Shown piece after piece: positions 7,612 to 18,853 of a stretch of DNA of 36,501 nt. The position numbers were made by a program, and so were the translations under genes. Source of the stretch: Gordonia paraffinivorans NBRC 108238 (GTDB lineage: Bacteria > Actinomycetota > Actinomycetes > Mycobacteriales > Mycobacteriaceae); contig NZ_BAOQ01000044.1 in NCBI RefSeq assembly GCF_000344155.1, positions 1 to 36,501 on the forward strand. The letters run 5' to 3'. Every line of letters starts with the position of its first letter. Positions within the stretch are counted from its first letter, which is position 1. Under the pieces are notes generated by a model. It saw only the letters and a program-made list of their open reading frames with translations, was not told where the DNA came from and searched no databases.

Positions 7612-9273
7612 ATGGAACGCATGCCGACGCATCTCGATGACGTGACCGACCTGCTCGACGGGTTCACCCCGTATGCGGGCGCCCAGGCGAAGCGCTACCG
7701 CGAGGCCTCGCTGTTCCGGGACCTGCCGCTGTATGCGGGCCTCGACCTCACCGCCGAGCGAACCCCTGACGCCCCGGCCATCACCGACGCCTCGATCGAC
7801 GGGCCGCGCAGCCTCACCTACGCCGAGTTCCGCGACGCCACGCTGCGCCGCGCCGCCGGGTTCGTCGAGGCCGGACTCCGGCCGGGCCAGCGCGTCGTCC
7901 TGCAGCAGAACAACTCCCTCCAGTTCGCCCTCAACCTCGTCGGCCTGCTGCGCGCGGGCGTGGTTCCGGTGATGACCCTGCCCGCCCACCGGATCACCGA
8001 GATCGCCCATCTCGCAGTGGGTTCCGGGGCGATCGCGTACATCACCGAAGACGGCCGCCGCAGTTATGACTTCCGCGAGCTCGCCGCCGAACTGCAGTCC
8101 CGCGTGCCCACCGTCGAGCGGGTGTTCGTCTCCGGCGACCCCGGCCCGTACACGCCCGTCCCGGACGCCGACCCGGCCTCGGTGACACTGCCCCCGGCCC
8201 CCGATCCGGAACTCCCCGCGCTGTTCCTCATCTCTGGCGGCACCACCGGCCTGCCGAAGCTGATCGCGCGCACCCACAACGACTACGATCTCAACGCCCG
8301 TCTGTCGGCACAGGTGGCGAAACTGACCGCCGGCGACACCTACCTGGTGTCGCTGCCCGCGGCACACAACTTCCCGCTGTGCTGCCCGGGCATCCTGGGC
8401 ACCTTCAGCGTGGGCGGGCACGTGGTCTTCACCGACAACCCGAGCCCCGACAACACGTTCGGCCTCATCGAGCGTCACCACGTCACGGTGACCGCGCTGG
8501 TCCCCGCGCTCGCGCAGCTGTGGTGCGCGGCGACCGAGTGGGAACCCGCCGATGTGAGCTCGCTTCGCCTGCTGCAGGTCGGCGGCGCCAAGCTCGCCCA
8601 GCCCGACGCGGTCGCCCTCGACGAGGCGCTCGGCGACGTCGTCCAGCAGGTGTTCGGCATGGCCGAAGGGCTCGTCTGCTACACGCGCCCCGACGAGCCC
8701 CGCGACCTGATCCACGAGGTGCAGGGCTCACCGATGTCGGAGTTCGACGAAGTGCGCGTCGTCGACGAGGACGGCAACGACGTGCCCGACGGCACGGAAG
8801 GCGAGCTCCTCGTCCGCGGGCCGTACACGATCCGTGGCTACTACCGCGCCGACGCCCACAACGAGAAGTCCTTCACCCCCGACGGGTTCTACCGCTCCGG
8901 CGACAAGGTCACCCGGCTGCCGTCCGGGCACCTCGCGGTGACCGGGCGCATCAAGGACACCATCGTCCGTGCCGGCGAGAACGTGGCCGCCGACGACGTC
9001 GAGGAGAACCTCCTGGCGCACGCGTCGATCCGGCAGGTCGCCGTCGTCGGGCTCCCCGACGAGGCACTCGGCGAGAAGATCTGCGCCGCAGTGGTTCTCT
9101 CACACGAACATCCGCCGGCAACGCCTCTCGAACTGGCCGAGCTGCGGACCTTCCTGCGCGACCGCGGTCTCGCGGCGTTCAAGCTGCCCGACGACGTGCG
9201 CGTCGTGTCGACGCTTCCGGTCACCGCGGTGGGCAAGATCGACAAGAAGGTGCTGCGCGAGCAGCTGGTCTAG
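7612..9273 (+). CDS. mbtA: salicyl-AMP ligase (aryl acid adenylating enzyme), MbtA-like
   Basis: The 553-residue free-standing adenylation enzyme activates an aryl acid with ATP for loading onto an aryl carrier. Visible motifs are LISGGTTGLPK (207-216), QVFGMAEGL (346-354), FYRSGDKV (426-433), GRIKD (445-449) and the catalytic A10 Lys542 in GKIDKK. The aryl-binding loop HNFPLCCPG (252-260) has Cys258 where salicylate-specific enzymes such as MbtA have Cys and DhbE has Ser240. Position 355 is Val as in DhbE Val337, not the Leu of MbtA, so the pocket is mixed. Beside mbtI, salicylate is the likely substrate. The start is ATG 7612 or ATG 7621; neither has a strong SD, and the first may be near-leaderless. 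A strong hairpin follows the stop. Confidence 0.92.
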   Translation: MERMPTHLDDVTDLLDGFTPYAGAQAKRYREASLFRDLPLYAGLDLTAERTPDAPAITDASIDGPRSLTYAEFRDATLRRAAGFVEAGLRPGQRVVLQQNNSLQFALNLVGLLRAGVVPVMTLPAHRITEIAHLAVGSGAIAYITEDGRRSYDFRELAAELQSRVPTVERVFVSGDPGPYTPVPDADPASVTLPPAPDPELPALFLISGGTTGLPKLIARTHNDYDLNARLSAQVAKLTAGDTYLVSLPAAHNFPLCCPGILGTFSVGGHVVFTDNPSPDNTFGLIERHHVTVTALVPALAQLWCAATEWEPADVSSLRLLQVGGAKLAQPDAVALDEALGDVVQQVFGMAEGLVCYTRPDEPRDLIHEVQGSPMSEFDEVRVVDEDGNDVPDGTEGELLVRGPYTIRGYYRADAHNEKSFTPDGFYRSGDKVTRLPSGHLAVTGRIKDTIVRAGENVAADDVEENLLAHASIRQVAVVGLPDEALGEKICAAVVLSHEHPPATPLELAELRTFLRDRGLAAFKLPDDVRVVSTLPVTAVGKIDKKVLREQLV

Positions 9274-9278
9274 AACCG

Positions 9279-9316
9279 GGTGGGCAGGGCGTGTGAGGCG
9301 GTACGCCCTGCCCACC
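9279..9316 (+). terminator. hairpin terminator after mbtA
   Basis: Perfect 14-base arms GGTGGGCAGGGCGT (9279-9292) and ACGCCCTGCCCACC (9303-9316) enclose a 10-base loop. The hairpin begins five bases after the mbtA stop codon. No U tract follows, which is common in actinobacteria. It separates mbtA from the pseudogene downstream. Confidence 0.85.
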
Positions 9317-9400
9317 GAAGTGCATCGCACGTGTCTGCACCGGCATCCGATTCGAACGCCGTCTCAGACAGCTCGCGCACCGTCGGCGCTCTACACACTG

Positions 9401-10823
9401 ATGACCATGTCGACGCCGACGATCCCGGCCACGTCAGTCACCGTCGAACAGCCCGGAGAGCAACCGGGCCTCGAGTCAGCGGTGGTCCGCCTCGTCGAGG
9501 CTCACCACACCGACCCGTCGACCGCGCACATCTCGTTCACTTCCGCGACCCCGGACACCGCGGTCACGGCGGCCGTCCTCTGGCCGGGTGAGGCGCCGTT
9601 GCTCGCCGAGGTCGCGGCACTCTTCGAACGCTTCGGCCTGCGCGTCGCCGACCGCGAGACACTTCCGAACCCGCCGGGTGTCACAGCCGGATCAGCGCTG
9701 CACCGCTTCGTCTTCGCCGTTCCGGACTCGACACACGCACATCCGTTGCCGCTGGTGGCGGATGCATTCGAGGCGAACACGCGCCACGGCTTCGAGATCG
9801 ACGACTTCGCGAGCCTGATCCTGCGGGCCGGCCTTACCTGGCGCGAGGTCACGCTGGTGCGCGCGGCGAGCCGCTTCCGTACGTCAGGCCGGGCTCGGAC
9901 TTTCCGAGACCTACGTGATCGACGCGCTGCGCCGGCACCCCGCCTTCCTGCGCGCGCTGGCCGCCCACTTCAACGCCCGGTTCGATCCTGGCGTCTCCGA
10001 CCGCGGAGTCGCGGAGAGCACGGCGCGCACACGGTTGGCCGAGGAGGTCGACGCCGCGCAGACGCTGGACGAAGGCCGCATCCTGCGCGCACTCGCCTCG
10101 TTCGTGGCGGCGTGCGTCCGCACCAACTGCTTCCAGCGCGCAGACGACGGTTCGTACAAGCGACACGCATCGTTCAAGCTCGACTCCGCGAGGCTGACCC
10201 TGCGCGGCCCGGTCGGTCCCCGTCGCGAGATCTACGTGCACTCCGCCGACGTCGAGGGCATCCACGCCCGGAGCGGTGACGTGGCACGTGGCAGGCTTCG
10301 GTTCTCCAGCCGGCCCGAGGACTACCGTACCGAGGTGCTGGGCCTGATGAAGACCCAGATGGTGAAGAACTCACCCATCGTGCCCCGGGGGTGCGGAAGA
10401 TGCCTTCGTGCGCAAGAATCCACGCATCTCCGTCGACAACGCTTACGCGACCTTCGTGTCCGGGATGCTGGATCTCGTCGACAACCTTGTCGACGGTCAC
10501 GTGGTCGAACCCGCCGACACCGTTCGCCACGACGAGCATGACACCTACCTCGTCGTCGCCGCGGACAAGGGCACCGCGTCCCTCTCCGATCTCTCCAATT
10601 CGATTGCATTACGACGCGGATTGGCTGGGCGACGCGTTCGCCTCGGGCGGCTCGTTGGGCTATGACCACAAGGCGATGGGCATCACGGCCCGGGGCGTGT
10701 GGGTGTCGGTCCACCGGCACCTGGAGACGGTCGGGATCGACGCAGAGTCAGACCCCTGCACCGCAGTCGGCATCGGCGACATGTCCGGGGACGTGTTCGG
10801 CAACGGGCTGCTCCTGTTGCTGC
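9401..10823 (+). pseudogene. NAD-specific glutamate dehydrogenase (large, about 180 kDa type), internal fragment with three frameshifts
   Basis: The conceptual protein reads through family landmarks of the very large [103 protein letters not shown] and [13 protein letters not shown]. These come from three reading frames. Frameshifts lie near 9875 (before QAGLGLSETYVI), near 10388 (one extra G in a G run, before [14 protein letters not shown]) and near 10605 (before [11 protein letters not shown]). About 475 codons remain of roughly 1,600, and both termini are missing. It is therefore a relic, not a working enzyme, although sequencing error in one homopolymer cannot be excluded. An intact copy elsewhere is neither shown nor excluded. 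Confidence 0.88.
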
Positions 10824-10856
10824 GGTCGGCGGAGTCGTCGCCCGCCCGACCTGCGG

Positions 10857-11204
10857 TCACACGGGCGCGAGTTCGACGATGCCGGGGTGCCGGTCCAGGT
10901 AGTGCTTGGTGAACGAGCACACCGGGCGCAACCGGGCGTTCTGCTCGCGGGCGTACTGGATGATCGTGCGCGTCAGGCGCGTGCCGAGCCCGTGCCCGCT
11001 GTACTCGTCGTAGAGCACGGTGTGCAGGACGGTGATGGTCTTGTGGCCGTCGACGATGTCGGTCGAGTACCCGAGCACGCCAACCAGGTCACCGGCGACC
11101 CACAGTTCGAAGCGTTCCCGGGCCGGGTTGTGTACCACCTGCGCGATCTGCTGCAGGATCGATTGTGCAGACTGCGGCGGCCGTTGCCGGAACTTGCGTC
11201 GCAC
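10857..11204 (-). CDS. small GNAT-like N-acetyltransferase (Acetyltransf_CG / YidJ type)
   Basis: The 115-residue protein resembles the minimal GNAT family with a conserved Cys-Gly-type layout. It has [40 protein letters not shown] (the acetyl-CoA pyrophosphate loop, GHGLGT) and a C-terminal [14 protein letters not shown]. This last motif matches the family's P-x-C-F-x-x-x-Y-x-x-x-H-P signature except that Ser replaces the usual Pro/Thr region. The substrate is unknown for the family. The start is GTG 11204, chosen because AAGGAGG lies six bases upstream; a longer frame to 11300 would run into the regulatory region. The gene stands alone, tail to tail with the gdh pseudogene and divergent from thiC. 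Confidence 0.78.
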   Translation of the reverse strand: MRRKFRQRPPQSAQSILQQIAQVVHNPARERFELWVAGDLVGVLGYSTDIVDGHKTITVLHTVLYDEYSGHGLGTRLTRTIIQYAREQNARLRPVCSFTKHYLDRHPGIVELAPV

Positions 11205-11285
11205 CTGCGCCTCCTTCTGGTCACGTTCGCGCGGGTCACACCCCCGCGGGCCGGGAGATTCCGCCGCTGCTCGACGACCGGCCCG

Positions 11286-11301
11286 TGTGACTCCGGTCAC
11301 A
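11286..11301. promoter_or_regulatory. Crp/GlxR-type binding site
   Basis: TGTGACTCCGGTCACA is a perfect match to the TGTGA-N6-TCACA consensus of Crp/GlxR regulators. It sits inside a longer inverted repeat GTGTGAC/GTCACAC (11285-11302). It lies 82 bases upstream of the GNAT start and about 95 bases upstream of the inferred thiC transcription start, so either gene could be the target. Confidence 0.65.
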
Positions 11302-11308
11302 CCCTACC

Positions 11309-11322
11309 TTACGGATCCGTAA
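11309..11322. promoter_or_regulatory. perfect 14-base palindrome TTACGGATCCGTAA
   Basis: TTACGGATCCGTAA is exactly self-complementary and lies seven bases from the Crp/GlxR-type site, in the divergent region between the GNAT gene and thiC. The size and symmetry suit a dimeric repressor operator, for example of TetR type. No regulator gene is adjacent, so the binding protein is unknown. Confidence 0.45.
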
Positions 11323-11352
11323 CTGCCGAGGGGCGAAATGCCCGGGAGGCGG

Positions 11353-11382
11353 CTGACGTACGTCCCGGGCCGGATGTAAGGT
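11353..11382 (+). promoter_or_regulatory. candidate thiC promoter
   Basis: CTGACG at 11353-11358 and TAAGGT at 11377-11382 are separated by 18 bases and fit a vegetative actinobacterial promoter. Transcription would begin near 11389, just before the TPP aptamer. A 10-base palindrome GACGTACGTC (11354-11363) overlaps the -35. Confidence 0.5.
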
Positions 11383-11405
11383 TGCGGGCGCACCACAACC
11401 ACATA

Positions 11406-14045
<2,640 letters not shown>

Positions 14046-14087
14046 GACACACCGCCGGCCGGGCCCGGGCGAGCGTGGAACCGCCCC

Positions 14088-15740
14088 CTACTTCTCCCAC
14101 CCGATGTCCTCGATCGGACCGACGTAGAACTGTCCGGCGCCGTAGTTCGCGAGGCCCTGCTTCACCGCGACCATCGACGGCCCGTTGAAGAGCGGCAGGT
14201 TCGAGTACTGCGCGAACGCCTCGCGTTCGAGCCGGTTGCCGACCTCGATCTGCTCGGCCGGGTCGCCGATCCTCGCCATCGCGGCGATCTTCGCGTCGAG
14301 CTCGGGTGATCCCGCCCCGGCGGGATTGAGCTGCGAGCCGCTGCACCACACCTGGCAGAAGTAGGCCATGCCGAAGGGGTCGCTCGAGGAGAACCCCATC
14401 ATGAAGACGTCGAACTCCTTGTTGATGACGATCTGGGAGAAGTCGGCAGAGGGGCGTTGCCGCACGACGAGCTCGATCCCGACCTGCTCGAGGATCGCCT
14501 GGAGTGCCCGCGAGAGGTTCTGCCCGGTGACGTCGTCTCCGGTGTTCGGCATCTCCAGGGACAGGCGCGTGCCGCCCTTGCGCCGGATGCCGTCGTCTCC
14601 CCGAGCCCACCCGGCCCTCTCGAGCAGTGCCTCCGCCCTGGCCCGGTCGTGGGTCAGCACGGCGGCCAGGTTGTCGGAGTAGCCGGGCTGGAACGGGTAC
14701 AGCGACAACGATCCCGGCAGTTCCTCGGTGTAGTTCAGGCCGGTGAAGCGGATGCGGGCGAGAGTCTCGCGGTCGATGGCCGACAGCACCGCCTCCCGCA
14801 CCGTCCGGTCGGCGAGGATCGGCGAGTCGAGATTGAGCACCAGCAGCGCCATCTGCGGCGACGCCGCGGTGCGGATGTCGATGTCGTTCATCGTGAGCAC
14901 CCGCGCGCGGGCGTCCTTGGCGGCCACGCCGGTCGCGTCGAGCTCGCCGTTCTGGAAGGCGTTGAGCGCCGCCTGGGTCTCCATCTGCCGGAACACCCGA
15001 CGGTCGAGCTTGCCGGGCTTGCCCCACCATTTCGGGTTGCGCTCGAAGACCACGGTCCCGTTCCCCGGGTCGTACGACGCGATCGTGTACGGCCCGGCAC
15101 CCCACTCCGGGTGCGGCGTGCGGATGTATCCCTCGTTGAAGACGTCGGGATCGGCCGCCTTCGGATGGAGCACAACGTTGAACAGCCCGTCCGGCCAGGC
15201 GTAGACGCCGTCGAACCGGACGATCACCTCGCGGTCGTCGGCGCCGCGCGTCACCGAGGCGATCTGCCGGTAGCCGTCGGTGGAGCTCACGATGTAGCGG
15301 TCGTCGAGTCCGCGGTTGATGCGCCAGGTCTCGACAAACGCGCGGTGGTCGATGGGCGTGCCGTCGTTGAAATGGGCCTTCGGATTCAGCCGGTAGGTGA
15401 CGACGGTGTCGCCGTCGACGGTGTCCTTGCGCACGTCGGTGACGTAGTCCGGGTTCGGCGAGTACTCGCCATCCGGCGAGAAGTACGCGAGCACCGGGTT
15501 ATACCAGCGCCACAGCGCGAGTGTGTAGGCCGAGCCGTCGGCGTGGAAGGTGTTCCACTGCGCGGAGACCTCGGCGATCGCGGTGGTGAGACTGCCGCCG
15601 TCCCTCAGGTTCTCGCGGGGCTGGAGATTGAGGAACGCCCCCTCGGTCGACACCGCACCGGTGTCCACTGCCGCGCCGCATCCGGTCGCCGCCGCCATCG
15701 ACACCAGGACCGCGACGATCAGACACCACCAGCGCCTCAC
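14088..15740 (-). CDS. oppA: OppA-like peptide ABC transporter substrate-binding lipoprotein
   Basis: The 550-residue SBP_bac_5 protein has a signal peptide with a lipobox ATGC (Cys21), so it is anchored outside the membrane. Landmarks are TYRLNPKAHFNDGTPIDHRAFVETW, GAGPYTIASYDPGNGTVVFERNPKWWG and VREAVLSAIDRETLA. All are typical of the dipeptide/oligopeptide binding family. Two Cys in YFCQVWCSG could pair. GTG 15740 was chosen because GTGA overlaps the stop of the ATPase gene and homology starts there. It is the last gene of a four-gene transporter operon arranged like Rv1283c-Rv1280c of M. tuberculosis, whose OppA binds peptides. The ligand here is not known. Confidence 0.9.
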   Translation of the reverse strand: MRRWWCLIVAVLVSMAAATGCGAAVDTGAVSTEGAFLNLQPRENLRDGGSLTTAIAEVSAQWNTFHADGSAYTLALWRWYNPVLAYFSPDGEYSPNPDYVTDVRKDTVDGDTVVTYRLNPKAHFNDGTPIDHRAFVETWRINRGLDDRYIVSSTDGYRQIASVTRGADDREVIVRFDGVYAWPDGLFNVVLHPKAADPDVFNEGYIRTPHPEWGAGPYTIASYDPGNGTVVFERNPKWWGKPGKLDRRVFRQMETQAALNAFQNGELDATGVAAKDARARVLTMNDIDIRTAASPQMALLVLNLDSPILADRTVREAVLSAIDRETLARIRFTGLNYTEELPGSLSLYPFQPGYSDNLAAVLTHDRARAEALLERAGWARGDDGIRRKGGTRLSLEMPNTGDDVTGQNLSRALQAILEQVGIELVVRQRPSADFSQIVINKEFDVFMMGFSSSDPFGMAYFCQVWCSGSQLNPAGAGSPELDAKIAAMARIGDPAEQIEVGNRLEREAFAQYSNLPLFNGPSMVAVKQGLANYGAGQFYVGPIEDIGWEK

Positions 15741-17860
15741 CGCTCCACCTCCAGGAAGTGGCACGCCGCACGGTGATCGGGCGACGGTGCCGTCCCGGCG
15801 GCGTCGGACCCGATCGCCGGGCGCAACAGGGGGCCGCTCGTCCGGCAGCGTTCGCGGCGCGCCTCGTCGAGACGGGCGTGGAGCGGGCAACGGCCGGCGA
15901 AGGCGCATCCGACGATCTCCCTGGTGGCACTCGGCTGTTCGCCGTGCAGGATGATCGGTCGCCGCTCGCGTTCGACCCGTGGATCGGGCACGGGCACCGC
16001 CGACAGCAACGCCCGCGTGTAGGGATGTGCCGGAGCGGCGAACACGGCGTCGGCGGCGCCGATCTCCACGATCGATCCCAGGTACATCACCGCGACCCGG
16101 TCGGCCATGTGCCGCACCACCGAGAGATCGTGCGCCACGACGAGATACGCGACGTCGAAGTCGGTCTGGAGCCGACGGATCAGGTTGACGATCTCGGCCT
16201 GCACCGAGACGTCGAGTGCCGACAACGGCTCGTCGAGGACGATCAGGTCGGGCTCGGTGGCCAGCGCACGAGCGATGGCCAGTCGCTGGCGCTGGCCTCC
16301 GGAGAAGGCGGAGGGGAACCGGTCGGCGTGGACGGGATCGAGTCCGACGCGGCGCATCAGCGCGTCGACCCTGATCTCGGTGTCCGGCTTCGGAACCCCC
16401 AGTGCGCGCAACGGTTCGGCGATGAGATCGAACGCGGTGAATCTCGGGTCGAGCGCATCGGCCGGGTCCTGGAAGACGATGGACACCTTGCGGCGCAGCG
16501 CCTTCGCCTCCCGCCGCGGCACCGCCGCCGGATCGACGCCGCCGATGCGCACCACGCCCGGAGGCTGGGCGAAATCCATGATCTCCAACAGCGTCGTCGA
16601 CTTGCCGCTGCCGGACTCGCCGACGAGCGCGAGGGTTTCGCCGCGCCGGATGTCGAAGTCGATGCCGTTGACCGCGCGGACCTCGCCGACCCGGCGTCGG
16701 AGGAGACCGCTCGTGAGCGGGAAGACCTTGGTCAGGCCGGCCACCTCGAGCACCGGGGGTCGACTGTCCCGGTCCGGCGCCGGCGACCGTGGGAGGGTCT
16801 CGGCGGCACCGAAGACCGGTTCGTCCCCGATCCGCCCGTCGGCGCCGATCTCCCCCGCCCGGATGCAGGCTGCCCGGTGCGCCGGCGAGCCGGCACCGGG
16901 CGCACCGACCTCGATGAGCCGCGGCTCGGTCCGCCGGCAATCGTCGACGGCCACGGGACACCGTGGCGCGAACTGGCATTCGTCGCCGATGTCGAGAAGG
17001 GCCGGCGGCGAACCCGGGATCGGGATCAGGGCATCGGTGCGCCGGTCCACCCGCGGAACCGCGCCGAGCAGGCCGATCGTGTACGGCATGCGCGGACGCT
17101 CGAACAGGGTGTCCACGTCGGAGGTCTCGACGGCGCGGCCGGCGTACATCACGACGACGTCGTCGGCGTGGCCGGCCACCACCCCGAGATCGTGGGTGAT
17201 CAGCAGCATCGCCGCGCCGGTCTCGCGCCGGGCGGCGTCGAGCAGGTCGAGGATCTGCGCCTGGATGGTCACGTCGAGAGCCGTCGTCGGTTCGTCGGCG
17301 ACGATGACCGCCGGATCGTTCGCGATGGCCATCGCGATCATCACGCGCTGCCGCATGCCGCCGGACAACTCGTGCGGGAACGCTCTGGCACGACGCTGCG
17401 GGTCGCCGATGCCGACGAGATCGAGGAGCTCGACCGCCCGCGTCCACGCCTGCCGCGCCGACATCGACCGGTGCGCGCGCAACGCCTCGGAGATCTGGGC
17501 CCCGACGGTGAACACCGGGGTCAGCGAGGACAGCGGATCCTGGAAGACCATCGCGATCTCCGCACCCCGGATCGCCGACATCTCCTTGTCGGAGAGGCCG
17601 GTCAGTTCCCGGCCACGTAGCGCGACCGAACCCTCGACCCGGGCCCGGTCCGGGAGCAGGCCGAGGACGGCCAGGGCGGAAACCGACTTGCCCGAACCCG
17701 ACTCGCCGACGAGCGCGGTGGTCCGGCCCGGTGTCAGATCGAGGTCGAGGCCGCGGACCGCGTGGATCGTGCCCGCCTCGCTGGGGAAATCCACGCGCAG
17801 GTGGCGGACCTGCAGCACCTGCGCGGCGGTAGCGGCGTCGGCCGCCCGGGTCGCGGTCAT
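15737..17860 (-). CDS. oppD: OppD-OppF fused ABC transporter ATPase
   Basis: The 707-residue protein joins two complete nucleotide-binding domains. Domain 1 has Walker A GESGSGKS (52-59), signature LSGGMRQR (165-172), Walker B VIVADE and a C-terminal oligopeptide/HPN zinc-like Cys segment CQFAPRCPVAVDDC (295-308). Domain 2 has Walker A GESGSGKS (414-421), signature FSGGQRQR, Walker B LIVLDE and a matching Cys segment CAFAGRCPLH. One polypeptide thus replaces separate OppD and OppF, as in mycobacterial Rv1281c. ATG 17860 overlaps the oppC stop (ATGA), and its own stop overlaps the oppA start (GTGA). It powers import through OppB/OppC at the inner face of the membrane. Confidence 0.95.
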   Translation of the reverse strand: MTATRAADAATAAQVLQVRHLRVDFPSEAGTIHAVRGLDLDLTPGRTTALVGESGSGKSVSALAVLGLLPDRARVEGSVALRGRELTGLSDKEMSAIRGAEIAMVFQDPLSSLTPVFTVGAQISEALRAHRSMSARQAWTRAVELLDLVGIGDPQRRARAFPHELSGGMRQRVMIAMAIANDPAVIVADEPTTALDVTIQAQILDLLDAARRETGAAMLLITHDLGVVAGHADDVVVMYAGRAVETSDVDTLFERPRMPYTIGLLGAVPRVDRRTDALIPIPGSPPALLDIGDECQFAPRCPVAVDDCRRTEPRLIEVGAPGAGSPAHRAACIRAGEIGADGRIGDEPVFGAAETLPRSPAPDRDSRPPVLEVAGLTKVFPLTSGLLRRRVGEVRAVNGIDFDIRRGETLALVGESGSGKSTTLLEIMDFAQPPGVVRIGGVDPAAVPRREAKALRRKVSIVFQDPADALDPRFTAFDLIAEPLRALGVPKPDTEIRVDALMRRVGLDPVHADRFPSAFSGGQRQRLAIARALATEPDLIVLDEPLSALDVSVQAEIVNLIRRLQTDFDVAYLVVAHDLSVVRHMADRVAVMYLGSIVEIGAADAVFAAPAHPYTRALLSAVPVPDPRVERERRPIILHGEQPSATREIVGCAFAGRCPLHARLDEARRERCRTSGPLLRPAIGSDAAGTAPSPDHRAACHFLEVER

Positions 17861-18852
17861 CGGTCCGCCCCGCCCGAGGTCGGGTCGAAGGCGTCGCGCA
17901 GCCCGTCCACGACGAGCGCCATCGAGACCGTGAGGAGAGACAACGCCGCGGCCGGGAACCAGAACAACCACGGCGACGCCGCGAGGGTGCCCGCACCCGC
18001 CTGCAGGAGCGAGCCCAGGGTGACGTCGGGGATCGTGACGCCGAACCCCAGGAACGACAGGCCCGTCTCGGTCAGGACCGTGGCGACGATCCCCAGCGCG
18101 AAGTTGATCACCAGCAGGGAGGCGATGTTGGGCAGGATGTGCCGGACGATGATCACCGGCGCCGAGACCCCCATGTACCGCGCGGCGGTCACGTACGACC
18201 GTTCCCGGACCGTCAGCGCCAGCGAGTGGATCACACGGGCGAGCATCATCCAGCCGAAGGCGATCAGCACGACGATCAGCCAGCGCCAGTCACCGCCGGT
18301 GCTGGTGGAGACCAGGGCGAGGATGAGGAACGTCGGCACGACGAGGAGCAGATAGACCACGCCGAGCACGATGCGCTGCACCCACCCGCCGAAGTAGGCC
18401 GCGAACCCGCCGAGGAGCGCGGCGATCAGAGTGGTGCCCACCGACACGGCGACCGCGATCGTCAGCGACCGCTGGAGCCCGTGCACCACCTGGGCGTACA
18501 GGTCGTTGCCGGCGTCGTCGGTGCCGAACCAGTGGGTGCCGTCGGAGCCCGCCGATCCGGGCGGGAAGCCGATCGCCAGGAAGTCGACGTCGGTGTAGGA
18601 GTAGGCGGTGAACAGGCCGCCGAACACCGCGAAGGCCACGAGCAGGCCGAAGATGCCGAGGCCGAACAGCGCAGGGCGGTTGCGCGCGTAGCGTTTCGCG
18701 AGGATCGCCGTGCGTCCCCGTCGGCGCCGGGGGAGCGGGGCCGCGGTGGCGTCGGTCTCCCGGAGGAGACCTCCGGTCTCGCCCATCAGCGGGGCGGTCG
18801 CGTCGCCGTGCCCCGACTCCGGGCCGCGGGGTTCCGGCGGGATCATCGTCAT
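17857..18852 (-). CDS. oppC: OppC/DppC-like ABC transporter permease
   Basis: The 331-residue membrane protein has an N-terminal cytoplasmic tail rich in Arg (RRRRGRTAILAKR), the OppC_N segment with ALFGLGIFGLLVAF, then HWFGTDDAGNDLYAQVVHGLQRSL, which is characteristic of DppC. Further helices follow. The EAA-type loop reads ERSYVTAARYMGVSAPVIIVRHILPN, the site that contacts the ATPase. ATG 18852 lies two bases after the oppB stop. A second in-frame ATG at 18846 is also possible. It forms the channel with OppB. Confidence 0.93.
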   Translation of the reverse strand: MTMIPPEPRGPESGHGDATAPLMGETGGLLRETDATAAPLPRRRRGRTAILAKRYARNRPALFGLGIFGLLVAFAVFGGLFTAYSYTDVDFLAIGFPPGSAGSDGTHWFGTDDAGNDLYAQVVHGLQRSLTIAVAVSVGTTLIAALLGGFAAYFGGWVQRIVLGVVYLLLVVPTFLILALVSTSTGGDWRWLIVVLIAFGWMMLARVIHSLALTVRERSYVTAARYMGVSAPVIIVRHILPNIASLLVINFALGIVATVLTETGLSFLGFGVTIPDVTLGSLLQAGAGTLAASPWLFWFPAAALSLLTVSMALVVDGLRDAFDPTSGGADR

Positions 18853-18853
18853 C

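Noticed and set aside
9340..9370. A GATTCGAAC string resembling a tRNA T-loop
   Set aside because: No acceptor stem, anticodon arm or CCA-side pairing could be found around it. No tRNA, rRNA or CRISPR was found in the window.
9401..10823. Possibility of several small intact genes in the gdh region
   Set aside because: The open segments join into one continuous NAD-GDH homology when the three frameshifts are corrected, and none has a start and stop that fit a protein family alone.
10861..11300. Longer ATG start (11300) for the GNAT gene
   Set aside because: The extra 32 residues are low-complexity and would be coded by the regulatory region. GTG 11204 has AAGGAGG at correct spacing.
14046..14087. 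GC-rich sequence between thiD and oppA as a strong terminator
   Set aside because: CCGGCCGGGCCCGGGC can self-pair in several ways but has no clear long stem; too weak to list.
14088..17996. A single 1302-codon minus-strand frame suggesting an ATPase-SBP fusion
   Set aside because: Only the last 550 codons (from 15740) code for OppA. The upstream part is the out-of-frame shadow of oppDF, whose own frame ends at 15737.
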